Assembly: GCF_900105065.1 (NCBI RefSeq)
Contig: NZ_LT629749.1
Coordinates: forward strand, 1,054,001 to 1,118,000
Length of the DNA stretch: 64,000 nucleotides
Direction: 5' to 3'
DNA from: Friedmanniella luteola
GTDB taxonomy: Bacteria; Actinomycetota; Actinomycetes; Propionibacteriales; Propionibacteriaceae
How positions within the stretch are numbered: the stretch's first letter is position 1; each line of letters starts with the position of its first letter. The notes under the pieces were generated by a model. It saw only the letters and a list, made by a program, of their open reading frames with translations, ran no database searches and was not told the origin of the DNA. The position numbers and the translations under genes are program-made. Positions 7,740 through 14,513 of the stretch are shown here, in pieces.

Positions 7740-8519
7740 TTGCTCTACTGGGTGCTGAAGTGGTTCCTCTTCCTCCCCGTGATCAAGGTGGCGTTCCGGC
7801 CCTGGATCGAGGGGAAGGAGAACATCCCGTCGTCGGGACCGGCGATCCTGGTGGCGAACCACGTCTCCGCGGGCGACACCTACCTGATCCCGGCGCTGAT
7901 CCCGCGCCGGCTGGCCTTCCCCGCCAAGGCGGAGGCCTTCGCCGGCACCGGCGTGCGCGGACGGGTGCTGAAGTGGTTCCTCGAGGGCGTCGGCATGCTG
8001 CCGATGGACCGCTCGGGCGGCCGGGCCAGCGCCAGCAGCATGACGAGCGTGCTCGACGTGCTGGAGCGCGGCGAGCTGCTCGGCATCTTCCCCGAGGGCA
8101 CCCGCTCGCCCGACGGCCGGCTGCACAAGGGCAAGACCGGCGTCGCCCGGCTGGTCCTGCAGGCCCGGGTCCCGGTGCTCCCGGTCGGTGTCGTCGACAC
8201 CCAGTTCGTCAAGCTGCCGTTGCTCGGCATCCCGGTGATGCGCCGTCCCGGGGTCCGGATCGGCCGGCCGATGGACTTCGACCGCTACGCCGGGGCGGGC
8301 AACGACCGCGACGTCCTGCGGTGGGTGACCGACGAGATCATGGCGGCGGTGCAGGAGCTGTCGGGCCAGACCTACGTCGACGCCTACGCCGCCTCGGTCA
8401 AGAGCGCCGCCGCGGAGGGCCGCGTCTTCCCCACCACGGTGCTGGAGCGCCCGGGAGCCGGCCGTCCGGTGCCGCCCGTGCCCGCGCCGGTGCCCCGACC
8501 GGCCGAGGTCACCCCGTGA
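7740..8519 (+). CDS. plsC: 1-acyl-glycerol-3-phosphate acyltransferase (PlsC family), copy 1
   Basis: A 259-residue membrane-associated acyltransferase that should make phosphatidic acid from lysophosphatidic acid. The catalytic HX4D motif is NHVSAGD (H41, D46), and the substrate block is FPEGTRSP. The N-terminal WVLKWFLFLPVIKV segment is a likely membrane anchor. The TTG start at 7740 is supported by GGAGG at about 9 bases upstream and by the immediate onset of the conserved LYWVLKW block. The gene corresponds to Rv2182c. The C-terminal 25 residues are Pro-rich. Confidence 0.88.
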   Translation: MLYWVLKWFLFLPVIKVAFRPWIEGKENIPSSGPAILVANHVSAGDTYLIPALIPRRLAFPAKAEAFAGTGVRGRVLKWFLEGVGMLPMDRSGGRASASSMTSVLDVLERGELLGIFPEGTRSPDGRLHKGKTGVARLVLQARVPVLPVGVVDTQFVKLPLLGIPVMRRPGVRIGRPMDFDRYAGAGNDRDVLRWVTDEIMAAVQELSGQTYVDAYAASVKSAAAEGRVFPTTVLERPGAGRPVPPVPAPVPRPAEVTP

Positions 8520-8529
8520 GCGGGACCCC

Positions 8530-9357
8530 GTGAGCCGGGCCGGCGACGCCGAGGACCCCGCACCGAGCGACGTGGTCTCGGTCTCGGCCGACGGCCGGGT
8601 CACCCTGGAGCGGGGCCGGGGCGGCGGGGGGCGCGGCATCTACTGGGTGCTGAAGAACGTCCTCCTCGGCCCCGCCATCGACAAGATCTTCCGGCCGGTC
8701 GTCGAGGGCCGGGACCACGTGCCCGCCACCGGACCGGCCATCCTGGCCAGCAACCACCTGTCCTTCGCGGACTGGCTGTTCATGCCGCTGGTCCTCGACC
8801 GGCGGGTGACCTTCGTCGCCAAGTCCGACTACTTCACCGGCGTGGGGGTCAAGGGCTGGGCGCAGCGCCGGTTCTTCGCCGGCACCGGCCAGGTGCCGAT
8901 CGACCGCACGGGCGGGCGGGCCAGCGAGGGCGCCCTGCGGGCCGGGCTCAAGGTGCTGGAGCGCGGCGAGCTGTTCGGCATCTACCCCGAGGGCACCCGC
9001 AGCCACGACGGCCGGCTGTACAAGGGCCGCACCGGCGTCGCCCGGATGGCCCTGCTGGCCAAGGTGCCGGTGGTGCCGACCGCGGTGATCGGCACCGACG
9101 TCATCGCCCCGCCCGGCAAGATCATCACCAAGATCGTCAGCCCCACCGTCCGGTTCGGCGCGCCCCTGGACTTCTCCCGCTACGAGGGCCTGGAGAGCGA
9201 CCGCTTCATCCTGCGCTCGATCACCGACGAGATCATGTACGCGATCATGGAGCTGTCCGGGCAGGAGTACGTCGACCTCTACGCGCCCGCCGCCAAGGAG
9301 GCCGCCGCCAAGGAGGCGGCCGCCGCCGAGCGGGACGAGATCTCACCGCAGGCCTGA
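8530..9357 (+). CDS. 1-acyl-glycerol-3-phosphate acyltransferase (PlsC family), copy 2
   Basis: A 275-residue paralogue of the gene just upstream, 10 bases after its stop. HX4D is NHLSFAD (H76, D81), and the second block is YPEGTRSHDG. The phrase YWVLKN at residue 38 aligns with the start of copy 1, so the first 36 residues are an extra, Gly/Arg-rich N-terminus. The C-terminus ends in an alanine/lysine helix. Two tandem PlsC paralogues suggest distinct acyl-chain or head-group preference (inference). Confidence 0.87.
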   Translation: MSRAGDAEDPAPSDVVSVSADGRVTLERGRGGGGRGIYWVLKNVLLGPAIDKIFRPVVEGRDHVPATGPAILASNHLSFADWLFMPLVLDRRVTFVAKSDYFTGVGVKGWAQRRFFAGTGQVPIDRTGGRASEGALRAGLKVLERGELFGIYPEGTRSHDGRLYKGRTGVARMALLAKVPVVPTAVIGTDVIAPPGKIITKIVSPTVRFGAPLDFSRYEGLESDRFILRSITDEIMYAIMELSGQEYVDLYAPAAKEAAAKEAAAAERDEISPQA

Positions 9358-9393
9358 GCCGGTGCGACCTGCCCCGACCACGGGCGGTGGCCG

Positions 9394-9399
9394 TAGTCT
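9394..9399 (+). promoter_or_regulatory. -10 box, leaderless start of the sigma/stressosome operon
   Basis: TAGTCT ends 6 bases before the ATG at 9406. This is the spacing expected if transcription starts at the A of the start codon. No Shine-Dalgarno is present, which agrees with leaderless translation. Confidence 0.5.
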
Positions 9400-9405
9400 T
9401 CGGCC

Positions 9406-10500
9406 ATGGGGGCCACCGAGGCGCTGGCAGCGCCGCCCGACCCGGACGGGGCGGGTGAGGAGTCCGGCGTCGCCGAGCTCCTCCCGCTGGTCCGGCGCAT
9501 CGTGCACGCCCGGGTCGCGGACCGGGCCGCGGCCGAGGACCTGGTCCAGGAGACCCTCGTCAAGGTCCTCGCCGCCTCCCACCGGGTCGAGCCCGGCATG
9601 CTCGAGCCCTACGCCATCGTCACCGCCCGCAACGTCGTCGCGTCGATGTGGAAGGAACGGGACCGGCACCGGCGCAACGTCCACCGGGTGGTGGACCTCG
9701 TGCCGGTGGAGGCACCCGACGCCGACCTGCTCCGCGAGGAGGAGCGCGGCGCCGTCGCCGCCGCCCTGGACCGGCTGAGCGAGCGCGAGCGGCGGACGCT
9801 GCTGGCCCACGAGGTGGCCGGCCAGGACACCCGCTCGCTGGGCACCGAGCTGGGGCTGTCCGCCGGGGCCGTCGCCGCCCAGCTCAACCGCAGCCGCGCC
9901 CGGCTGCGCGTGGAGTACCTGCTGGCGCTGCAGGACGAGGAGCCGCCCACCGGCCGCTGCCGCCCCGTGCTGTTCGCGCTCTCGCTGGGGGACCGGCGCC
10001 GGCAGCGCGAGCTCGACGCCGCCCGGCACCTGCTGGAGTGCGACTTCTGCGCCGACCTGAGCCAGCCGCTGCTGGAGCGCTCCCCGGAGACCGACACCGT
10101 GGTCACCGTGCGGATCGAGGGCGACCCCGACATCGTGGCCGCCCGCCGGGTGGCGCGCGAGCTGGCGGGGCGGATCGGCTTCTCCCGGACCGACCTGACG
10201 CTGGTGGCGACCGCGGTCTCCGAGATCGCCCGCAACATCGTGCGCTTCGCCGGTCGCGGCGAGGTGGTCGTGGAGCTCCTCGAGCAGCCGCGGCCGGGGA
10301 TCCGGGTGGTCGCGCGCGACGCGGGTCCGGGGATCGCGGACGTCGAGCGCGCGCTGGCCGACGGCTACAGCACCTACCACGGGCTCGGCCTGGGGCTGCC
10401 CGGCGCCCGACGGCTGATGGACGAGTTCGCGGTCGTCTCGGAGGTCGACCGCGGCACGACGGTGACCATGACCAAGTGGCAGAGGGAAGGGACGGCATGA
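9406..10500 (+). CDS. ECF-like sigma factor fused to zinc-type motif and RsbT-like kinase
   Basis: A 364-residue three-part regulator. Residues 25-90 look like sigma region 2 (EDLVQETLVKVL, then ARNVVASMWKERDRHRR). Residues 118-172 look like region 4, with a helix-turn-helix (LSERERRTLLAHEV, LGTELGLSAGAVAAQLNRSR). Residues 208-215 hold HLLECDFC, an HX3CX2C motif like that of zinc anti-sigma factors. Residues 230-362 are a GHKL ATPase very close to RsbT, with N-box SEIARNIVRFA (N277), DAGPGI (305-310) and GLGLGLPGARRLMDEF. It heads an operon with rsbR, rsbS and an RsbU_N gene, each overlapping the next by 4 bases. I infer that the kinase domain phosphorylates the stressosome and ties the sigma domain to it. 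Such a fusion is not one I know as described. Confidence 0.88.
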   Translation: MGATEALAAPPDPDGAGEESGVAELLPLVRRIVHARVADRAAAEDLVQETLVKVLAASHRVEPGMLEPYAIVTARNVVASMWKERDRHRRNVHRVVDLVPVEAPDADLLREEERGAVAAALDRLSERERRTLLAHEVAGQDTRSLGTELGLSAGAVAAQLNRSRARLRVEYLLALQDEEPPTGRCRPVLFALSLGDRRRQRELDAARHLLECDFCADLSQPLLERSPETDTVVTVRIEGDPDIVAARRVARELAGRIGFSRTDLTLVATAVSEIARNIVRFAGRGEVVVELLEQPRPGIRVVARDAGPGIADVERALADGYSTYHGLGLGLPGARRLMDEFAVVSEVDRGTTVTMTKWQREGTA

Positions 10501-11393
10501 GCGAGGGCGACGGCGGGACGACGGAGTTCGCACGGGTCCACCACGAGGACGAGGACGTGGAGCAGCTGCTGCCGCAGCTGGTCGCGCACCTGCGCGAGCA
10601 CCGCAGCCGGCTCCGCGAGGAGTGGGCCGGCCGGATCCAGGACTCGCACCTGCTGCGGTCGATGACGCCGCAGGAGGTGGGCGCCGAGACCACCTCGGTC
10701 TACGACAACTACGTCGAGGTGCTCGAGACCGGCAGCGTGGAGGCCCTCCAGCACTACGCGCGCGACCTGTCCGAGCGGATCATCCCCCGCGGCGTCGAGA
10801 CCCACGAGGTGGTCGGCATCGTCCTGCTGCTGCGCGACGTGCTGGCCCGCTCGCTGTTCGAGAAGTACCAGCGCGACTTCGACCTGCTCAACCGGGTGCT
10901 CGACGCCTACGAGCCCGCCGCCAACCGGATCGCCAACACGGTGGCGGTCAGCTTCGTCGACGAGCGCGAGCGGGTCATCCGCCAGCAGCAGGACTCCATC
11001 CGGGAGCTGTCGACGCCGGTGCTGCCCGTGCGGGAGCGGCTGCTGATCCTGCCGATCATCGGCGTGCTCGACACCGAGCGCGCCCGCCAGCTCACCGAGC
11101 AGCTGCTGCGCGGCATCCGCACCCACCGGGCGAAGGTCGTGGTCATCGACATCACCGGCGCCCCGGACGTCGACGAGGCGGTGGCCAACCACCTGGTCCG
11201 CACCGTCGACGCCTCCCGGCTGATGGGCGCGAGCGTCATCATCACCGGGCTGTCCCCGGAGATCGCGCAGACGCTGGTCACCATCGGGGTCGACCTGAGC
11301 AAGATGAACACCATCGGCGACCTGCAGGGTGGTCTGGAGGAGGCCGAGCGGCTGCTCGGCTTCACGGTCATCCGCGAGGACGGCTCACCGTGA
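10497..11393 (+). CDS. rsbR: RsbR-type stressosome co-antagonist (STAS)
   Basis: A 298-residue protein with an all-helical N-terminal sensor (about 20-165; RsbRD/globin-like in predicted helices) and a C-terminal STAS domain (about 180-290). The STAS core reads VVVIDITGAPDVDEAV, then GLSPEIAQTLVTIGVDL, close to Bacillus RsbR. Threonines T220 and T259 are kept. The residue after the VD pair, the position that carries the phosphoacceptor in RsbS, is Glu (E227). RsbR forms the mixed stressosome shell with RsbS. The ATG overlaps the sigma-kinase stop by 4 bases. The N-terminus would receive the stress signal; its ligand is unknown. Confidence 0.85.
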   Translation: MSEGDGGTTEFARVHHEDEDVEQLLPQLVAHLREHRSRLREEWAGRIQDSHLLRSMTPQEVGAETTSVYDNYVEVLETGSVEALQHYARDLSERIIPRGVETHEVVGIVLLLRDVLARSLFEKYQRDFDLLNRVLDAYEPAANRIANTVAVSFVDERERVIRQQQDSIRELSTPVLPVRERLLILPIIGVLDTERARQLTEQLLRGIRTHRAKVVVIDITGAPDVDEAVANHLVRTVDASRLMGASVIITGLSPEIAQTLVTIGVDLSKMNTIGDLQGGLEEAERLLGFTVIREDGSP

Positions 11394-11794
11394 CCGACGA
11401 CGGCCCGGCGCTGGTCTCGATCCTGCGGCAGGGGTCGCAGCTGATCGCGTCCATCCACACGGCCCTGGACGACACCCAGATGCTGCGGTTCCAGCAGGAC
11501 CTCGTCCACCAGATCGGTGAGCACCGGGCGCGCGGGGTCGTCATCGACGTCGCGGCCCTCGACGTGCTGGACTCGTTCGGGTCGCGGACGCTGCGCGACA
11601 TCGCGGAGATGGCCCGGCTGCGGGGTGCGGCGACCGTGATCGTCGGGATCCAGCCCGAGGTGGCCTTCGCCATGGTGTCCCTGGGCATGGACACGGGCAG
11701 CGTGCACACCGCGCTCGATCTCGAGGAGGGCCTGGCCTACCTCGGCGGGCAGCCGGCGACCGCCGCCCGCGCCCGCTCGGCCCAGCGGCGATGA
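11390..11794 (+). CDS. rsbS: RsbS-type stressosome antagonist (single STAS domain)
   Basis: A 134-residue single STAS protein. Residues 49-68 read GVVIDVAALDVLDSFGSRTL. The serine of DSF (S62) aligns with the RsbS phosphoserine of Bacillus (from memory of that family). The end ALDLEEGLAYL matches the RsbS C-terminus. In known stressosomes, unphosphorylated RsbS traps RsbT and is released by phosphorylation. Here RsbT is part of a sigma factor, so S62 phosphorylation may free the sigma factor. The GTG overlaps rsbR by 4 bases. Confidence 0.87.
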   Translation: MTDDGPALVSILRQGSQLIASIHTALDDTQMLRFQQDLVHQIGEHRARGVVIDVAALDVLDSFGSRTLRDIAEMARLRGAATVIVGIQPEVAFAMVSLGMDTGSVHTALDLEEGLAYLGGQPATAARARSAQRR

Positions 11795-12081
11795 GCAGCC
11801 TCGCGGACCTCCGCCGCGACTACCGCGCCGCCTTCCTGCGCTACCTGCCCCGCCGGGCCGAGGCGCCGCTGCGGGCGGGTTACGAGATCGGCCGCGCCGC
11901 CGTCGTCGACGGCCTGAGCATCCTCGACCTCGCCCAGGTGCACCACGAGGTGCTGCTCGAGGTGATCACGACCGTCCGCCGCGACGAGCTGGGCGACGTC
12001 GCGGCCGCCGCCTCGGAGTTCTTCGTCGAGGTGCTGGCCACCTACGAGATGGCCCAGCGCAGCCTGCCGCCCCGTCGCTGA
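11791..12081 (+). CDS. stand-alone RsbU N-terminal-like RsbT-binding domain
   Basis: A 96-residue helical protein that aligns over its whole length with the N-terminal RsbT-docking domain of Bacillus RsbU. Matching blocks are RDYRAAFLRYLPRR, LSILDLAQVHHEVL and FFVEVLATYEMAQ. The protein stops where RsbU would enter its PP2C phosphatase, and no phosphatase reading frame follows. It could be a free docking partner that competes with the stressosome for the kinase domain of the sigma fusion, or a phosphatase-less switch. It is last in the operon and overlaps rsbS by 4 bases. Confidence 0.78.
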   Translation: MSSLADLRRDYRAAFLRYLPRRAEAPLRAGYEIGRAAVVDGLSILDLAQVHHEVLLEVITTVRRDELGDVAAAASEFFVEVLATYEMAQRSLPPRR

Positions 12082-12469
12082 CCGGGCCGCGGCCGCCCGC
12101 GCCCGCGGACGGACGCCTCCACCCCCGCGTCATGACGCGGCCCGGCCGGGCCCGCCCCGGGCGGCCCAGCCGTCACCGTCCGTCCCTGTCGTCGGCCGTG
12201 CCGGGCCCCCCGGGCGCCGGTCCGCGTCATGACCGGGGAGCCGAGGCGTCTCAGGGGTGACGGCTCCACCGACGCGTGGCGTGTCCGGGGCGTGGGGAGC
12301 GTTCCCGTCGACCGGCGTGGCGGTGGAGCCGTCGAACTGCGGCTGCGGGGCGCCGCACCCCCTGGGGCGTTCCGCAGCCGCAGCCACCGGGAGCGGGCAG
12401 GTGCGCGACCCGGAAGCCGACGAGAGAGGCCGACGATGTCCTGGTTCCCCGACGCGGGCGGGCCGTGCG
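12082..12469. other. 388-base intergenic stretch with palindromes
   Basis: No gene is convincing here. It holds a perfect 16-base palindrome CCGCGTCATGACGCGG at 12125-12140 and a second copy of its first 12 bases at 12222-12233, the latter inside a CCGGTC/GACCGG inverted repeat. It also holds a 12-bp perfect stem, CTGCGGCTGCGG at 12337-12348 with CCGCAGCCGCAG at 12372-12383. A 13-codon ORF follows at 12436-12477. Confidence 0.7.
12337..12383 (+). terminator. strong hairpin, terminator or attenuator
   Basis: A perfect 12-bp stem with a 23-base GC-rich loop that can pair further (CGCC with GGCG). There is no T tract. It may end the stressosome operon transcript or regulate the small gene downstream. 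Confidence 0.45.
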
Positions 12470-12477
12470 GTGCGTGA
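12436..12477 (+). CDS. possible 13-residue leader peptide
   Basis: ATG with an upstream GAGAGAGG ribosome binding site encodes MSWFPDAGGPCGA, and its stop overlaps the GTG start of the next gene region (12470). The overlap would allow translational coupling. The adjacent Trp-Phe pair is notable so close to an aromatic pathway gene, but one pair is weak evidence for attenuation. Confidence 0.25.
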   Translation: MSWFPDAGGPCGA

Positions 12478-12826
12478 CGACGTCCTGCGGGAGGCGCTGG
12501 TCCGGCTCTACACCGCGGACTACGGGGCCCACTGCCCGCTGACGTCCGCGGCGGCCGTCCTCCCCGGGTGCGGGTCGGAGCTCCGGGCGCGCTGCCGGGC
12601 GGAACTGCAGGCCCGGCTGCGGGCGGACGCGGACGGGCTGCGGGTCTGGCTCGCCCAGACCGCGCGCGAGCTGTTCCTCAGCGAGCCGGCGCTCCGCCGC
12701 GGCCTCGGCCTGGAGGACGCGGCCGACTTCTGGGGCTGGTTCGACCGCGCCCTGTGGGCGGTACCCGGCTCCGGCGACGGCCCGGGCGTCCAGCGGCCCC
12801 CGGTCGGGGCGGCGACCACGTCCTGA
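12470..12826 (+). CDS. hypothetical protein
   Basis: A 118-residue protein with no recognised domain. It is helical, with the block LVRLYTADYGAHCPLTSAAAVLPGC near the N-terminus, an Arg-rich middle helix and the aromatic block DAADFWGWFDRALWAV near the end. The GTG at 12470 is a tentative start: the reading frame is open further upstream to 12257, but the upstream part has biased composition and spans the palindromes. It lies 43 bases before the DAHP synthase gene, which appears to have its own promoter. Confidence 0.5.
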   Translation: MRDDVLREALVRLYTADYGAHCPLTSAAAVLPGCGSELRARCRAELQARLRADADGLRVWLAQTARELFLSEPALRRGLGLEDAADFWGWFDRALWAVPGSGDGPGVQRPPVGAATTS

Positions 12827-12857
12827 CAATCGGGCGGTCCCGGCGGCCCCCGGCGTC

Positions 12858-12863
12858 TAGAGT
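12858..12863 (+). promoter_or_regulatory. -10 box, leaderless promoter of aroG
   Basis: TAGAGT ends 6 bases before the ATG at 12870, so transcription should begin at or next to the start codon. No Shine-Dalgarno is present. This also argues for ATG 12870 over the in-frame GTG at 12864. Confidence 0.55.
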
Positions 12864-12869
12864 GTGCGG

Positions 12870-14255
12870 ATGCTCGATGCGTCCCCGGTCCCCTCGCTGG
12901 ACGAGCTGCATGCTCTGAACCCGCTCCAGCAGCCGACCTATGCCGACCAGGGCGCCCTCGCTGACGTGATCGGCAAGCTGCGCACCCTGCCGCCGCTGGT
13001 CTTCGCCGGCGAGTGCGACGAGCTGCGGGCCAAGATGGCCAGCGTCGCCGCGGGGGAGGCCTTCCTGCTGCAGGGCGGTGACTGCGCCGAGACGTTCGAG
13101 GGCGTGACGGCCGACAACATCCAGAACAAGCTGCGCACGCTGCTGTCGATGGCCGTCGTGCTCACCTACGCGGCGCAGGTGCCGATCGTCAAGGTCGGCC
13201 GGATGGCCGGTCAGTACGCCAAGCCCCGCAGCTCCGGCTCCGAGACCCGCGACGGCGTCACGCTGCCGGCCTACCGGGGCGACGCGGTCAACGGTTTCGC
13301 CTTCAGCCCCGCGTCGCGCGAGCCCGACCCGCAGCGGCTGCTCGGCGTCTACAACGCCTCGTCGGCGACGCTCAACCTGACCCGGGCCTTCGTGACCGGC
13401 GGCTTCGCCCACCTGCGGCGGGTGCACAGCTGGAACGCGAACTTCGTCCTCAGCTCGGGCGCCGGTGTCCGCTACCAGGACTTGGCCGACGAGATCGACC
13501 GGGCGCTGGCCTTCATGGTGGCCTGCGGGATCGACGACGACGCCTTCCGCACCGTCGACTTCTACTCCAGCCACGAGGCCCTGGTGATGGAGTACGAGCA
13601 CGCGCTGACCCGGATCGACTCCCGCACCCGGCAGCCCTACGGCACGTCCGGGCACTTCCTGTGGATCGGCGAGCGGACCCGGCAGCTGGACGGCGCGCAC
13701 GTCGAGCTGATGCGGCACATCCGCAACCCGCTGGGCGTGAAGCTGGGACCGACGACGACGGCCGACACCGCCCTGGAGCTCGCCGACCGGCTGGACCCGG
13801 ACCACGAGCCGGGCCGGATCACCTTCATCACCCGGATGGGGGCCGGCAAGGTCCGCGACATCCTGCCCGAGGTGGTGGCCAAGGTGACCGCCAGCGGCCG
13901 TCAGGTGGCCTGGGTCTGCGACCCGATGCACGGCAACACCTTCGAGGCCCGCAACGGCTACAAGACCCGCGCCTTCTCCGACGTGGTGGAGGAGCTCAAC
14001 GGCTTCTTCGACGTGCACGAGGAGCTCGGCACCTGGCCGGGCGGGGTGCACGTCGAGCTCACCGGCGACGACGTCACCGAGTGCGTCGGCGGCAGCGACG
14101 ACCTCGTCGAGGCCGACCTCGTGAACCGCTACGAGACGCTCTGCGACCCGCGGCTCAACCGCAACCAGTCGCTGGAGCTGGCCTTCCTGGTGGCCGAGCG
14201 GCTCACCAGCGGCCGGATCCGCCGAGCCAAGGCCGTCCAGGCCGCCGCGGTCTGA
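12870..14255 (+). CDS. aroG: class II 3-deoxy-D-arabino-heptulosonate-7-phosphate synthase
   Basis: A 461-residue plant-type (class II) DAHP synthase, which condenses phosphoenolpyruvate and erythrose 4-phosphate in the first step of the shikimate pathway. Family blocks are clear: FAGECDELRAKM, LQGGDCAETFEG with the metal-binding cysteine, VGRMAGQYAKPRS, and near the C-terminus WVCDPMHGNT and HVELTGDDVTECVGG. Its length equals that of the M. tuberculosis enzyme Rv2178c, which also lies in this neighbourhood. The leaderless promoter supports the chosen start. Confidence 0.96.
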   Translation: MLDASPVPSLDELHALNPLQQPTYADQGALADVIGKLRTLPPLVFAGECDELRAKMASVAAGEAFLLQGGDCAETFEGVTADNIQNKLRTLLSMAVVLTYAAQVPIVKVGRMAGQYAKPRSSGSETRDGVTLPAYRGDAVNGFAFSPASREPDPQRLLGVYNASSATLNLTRAFVTGGFAHLRRVHSWNANFVLSSGAGVRYQDLADEIDRALAFMVACGIDDDAFRTVDFYSSHEALVMEYEHALTRIDSRTRQPYGTSGHFLWIGERTRQLDGAHVELMRHIRNPLGVKLGPTTTADTALELADRLDPDHEPGRITFITRMGAGKVRDILPEVVAKVTASGRQVAWVCDPMHGNTFEARNGYKTRAFSDVVEELNGFFDVHEELGTWPGGVHVELTGDDVTECVGGSDDLVEADLVNRYETLCDPRLNRNQSLELAFLVAERLTSGRIRRAKAVQAAAV

Positions 14256-14513
14256 CGCCCAGCCCGCCTCGGACCTGCGGGAACGAGGGCCGAGCGGCAC
14301 CGGTCGCTGCTGGACCGTGACGGACGGCGGTGCTCCACCAGGATCCCTGCTGTGCCCGGGCTCGTCGTGCTGGCCGCCGCGCTGGCGCTCCGGACCGGCC
14401 GGCCGGCCGAGCAGCCACCGGCATGGCCGGCCGCGGCCCCGATCCGACGGGGAGCCCGACCACCTGCCGGGCGTCGGCCCGCCGCGTCCGTGCCGCCGGG
14501 TAGAACAGAGGGC

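Noticed and set aside
12436-12870. Classical Trp/Phe attenuation of aroG
   Set aside because: aroG has its own leaderless promoter directly at its start codon and a 118-residue gene lies between, so an attenuator in this place could hardly act on it. Kept only as a low-interest note.
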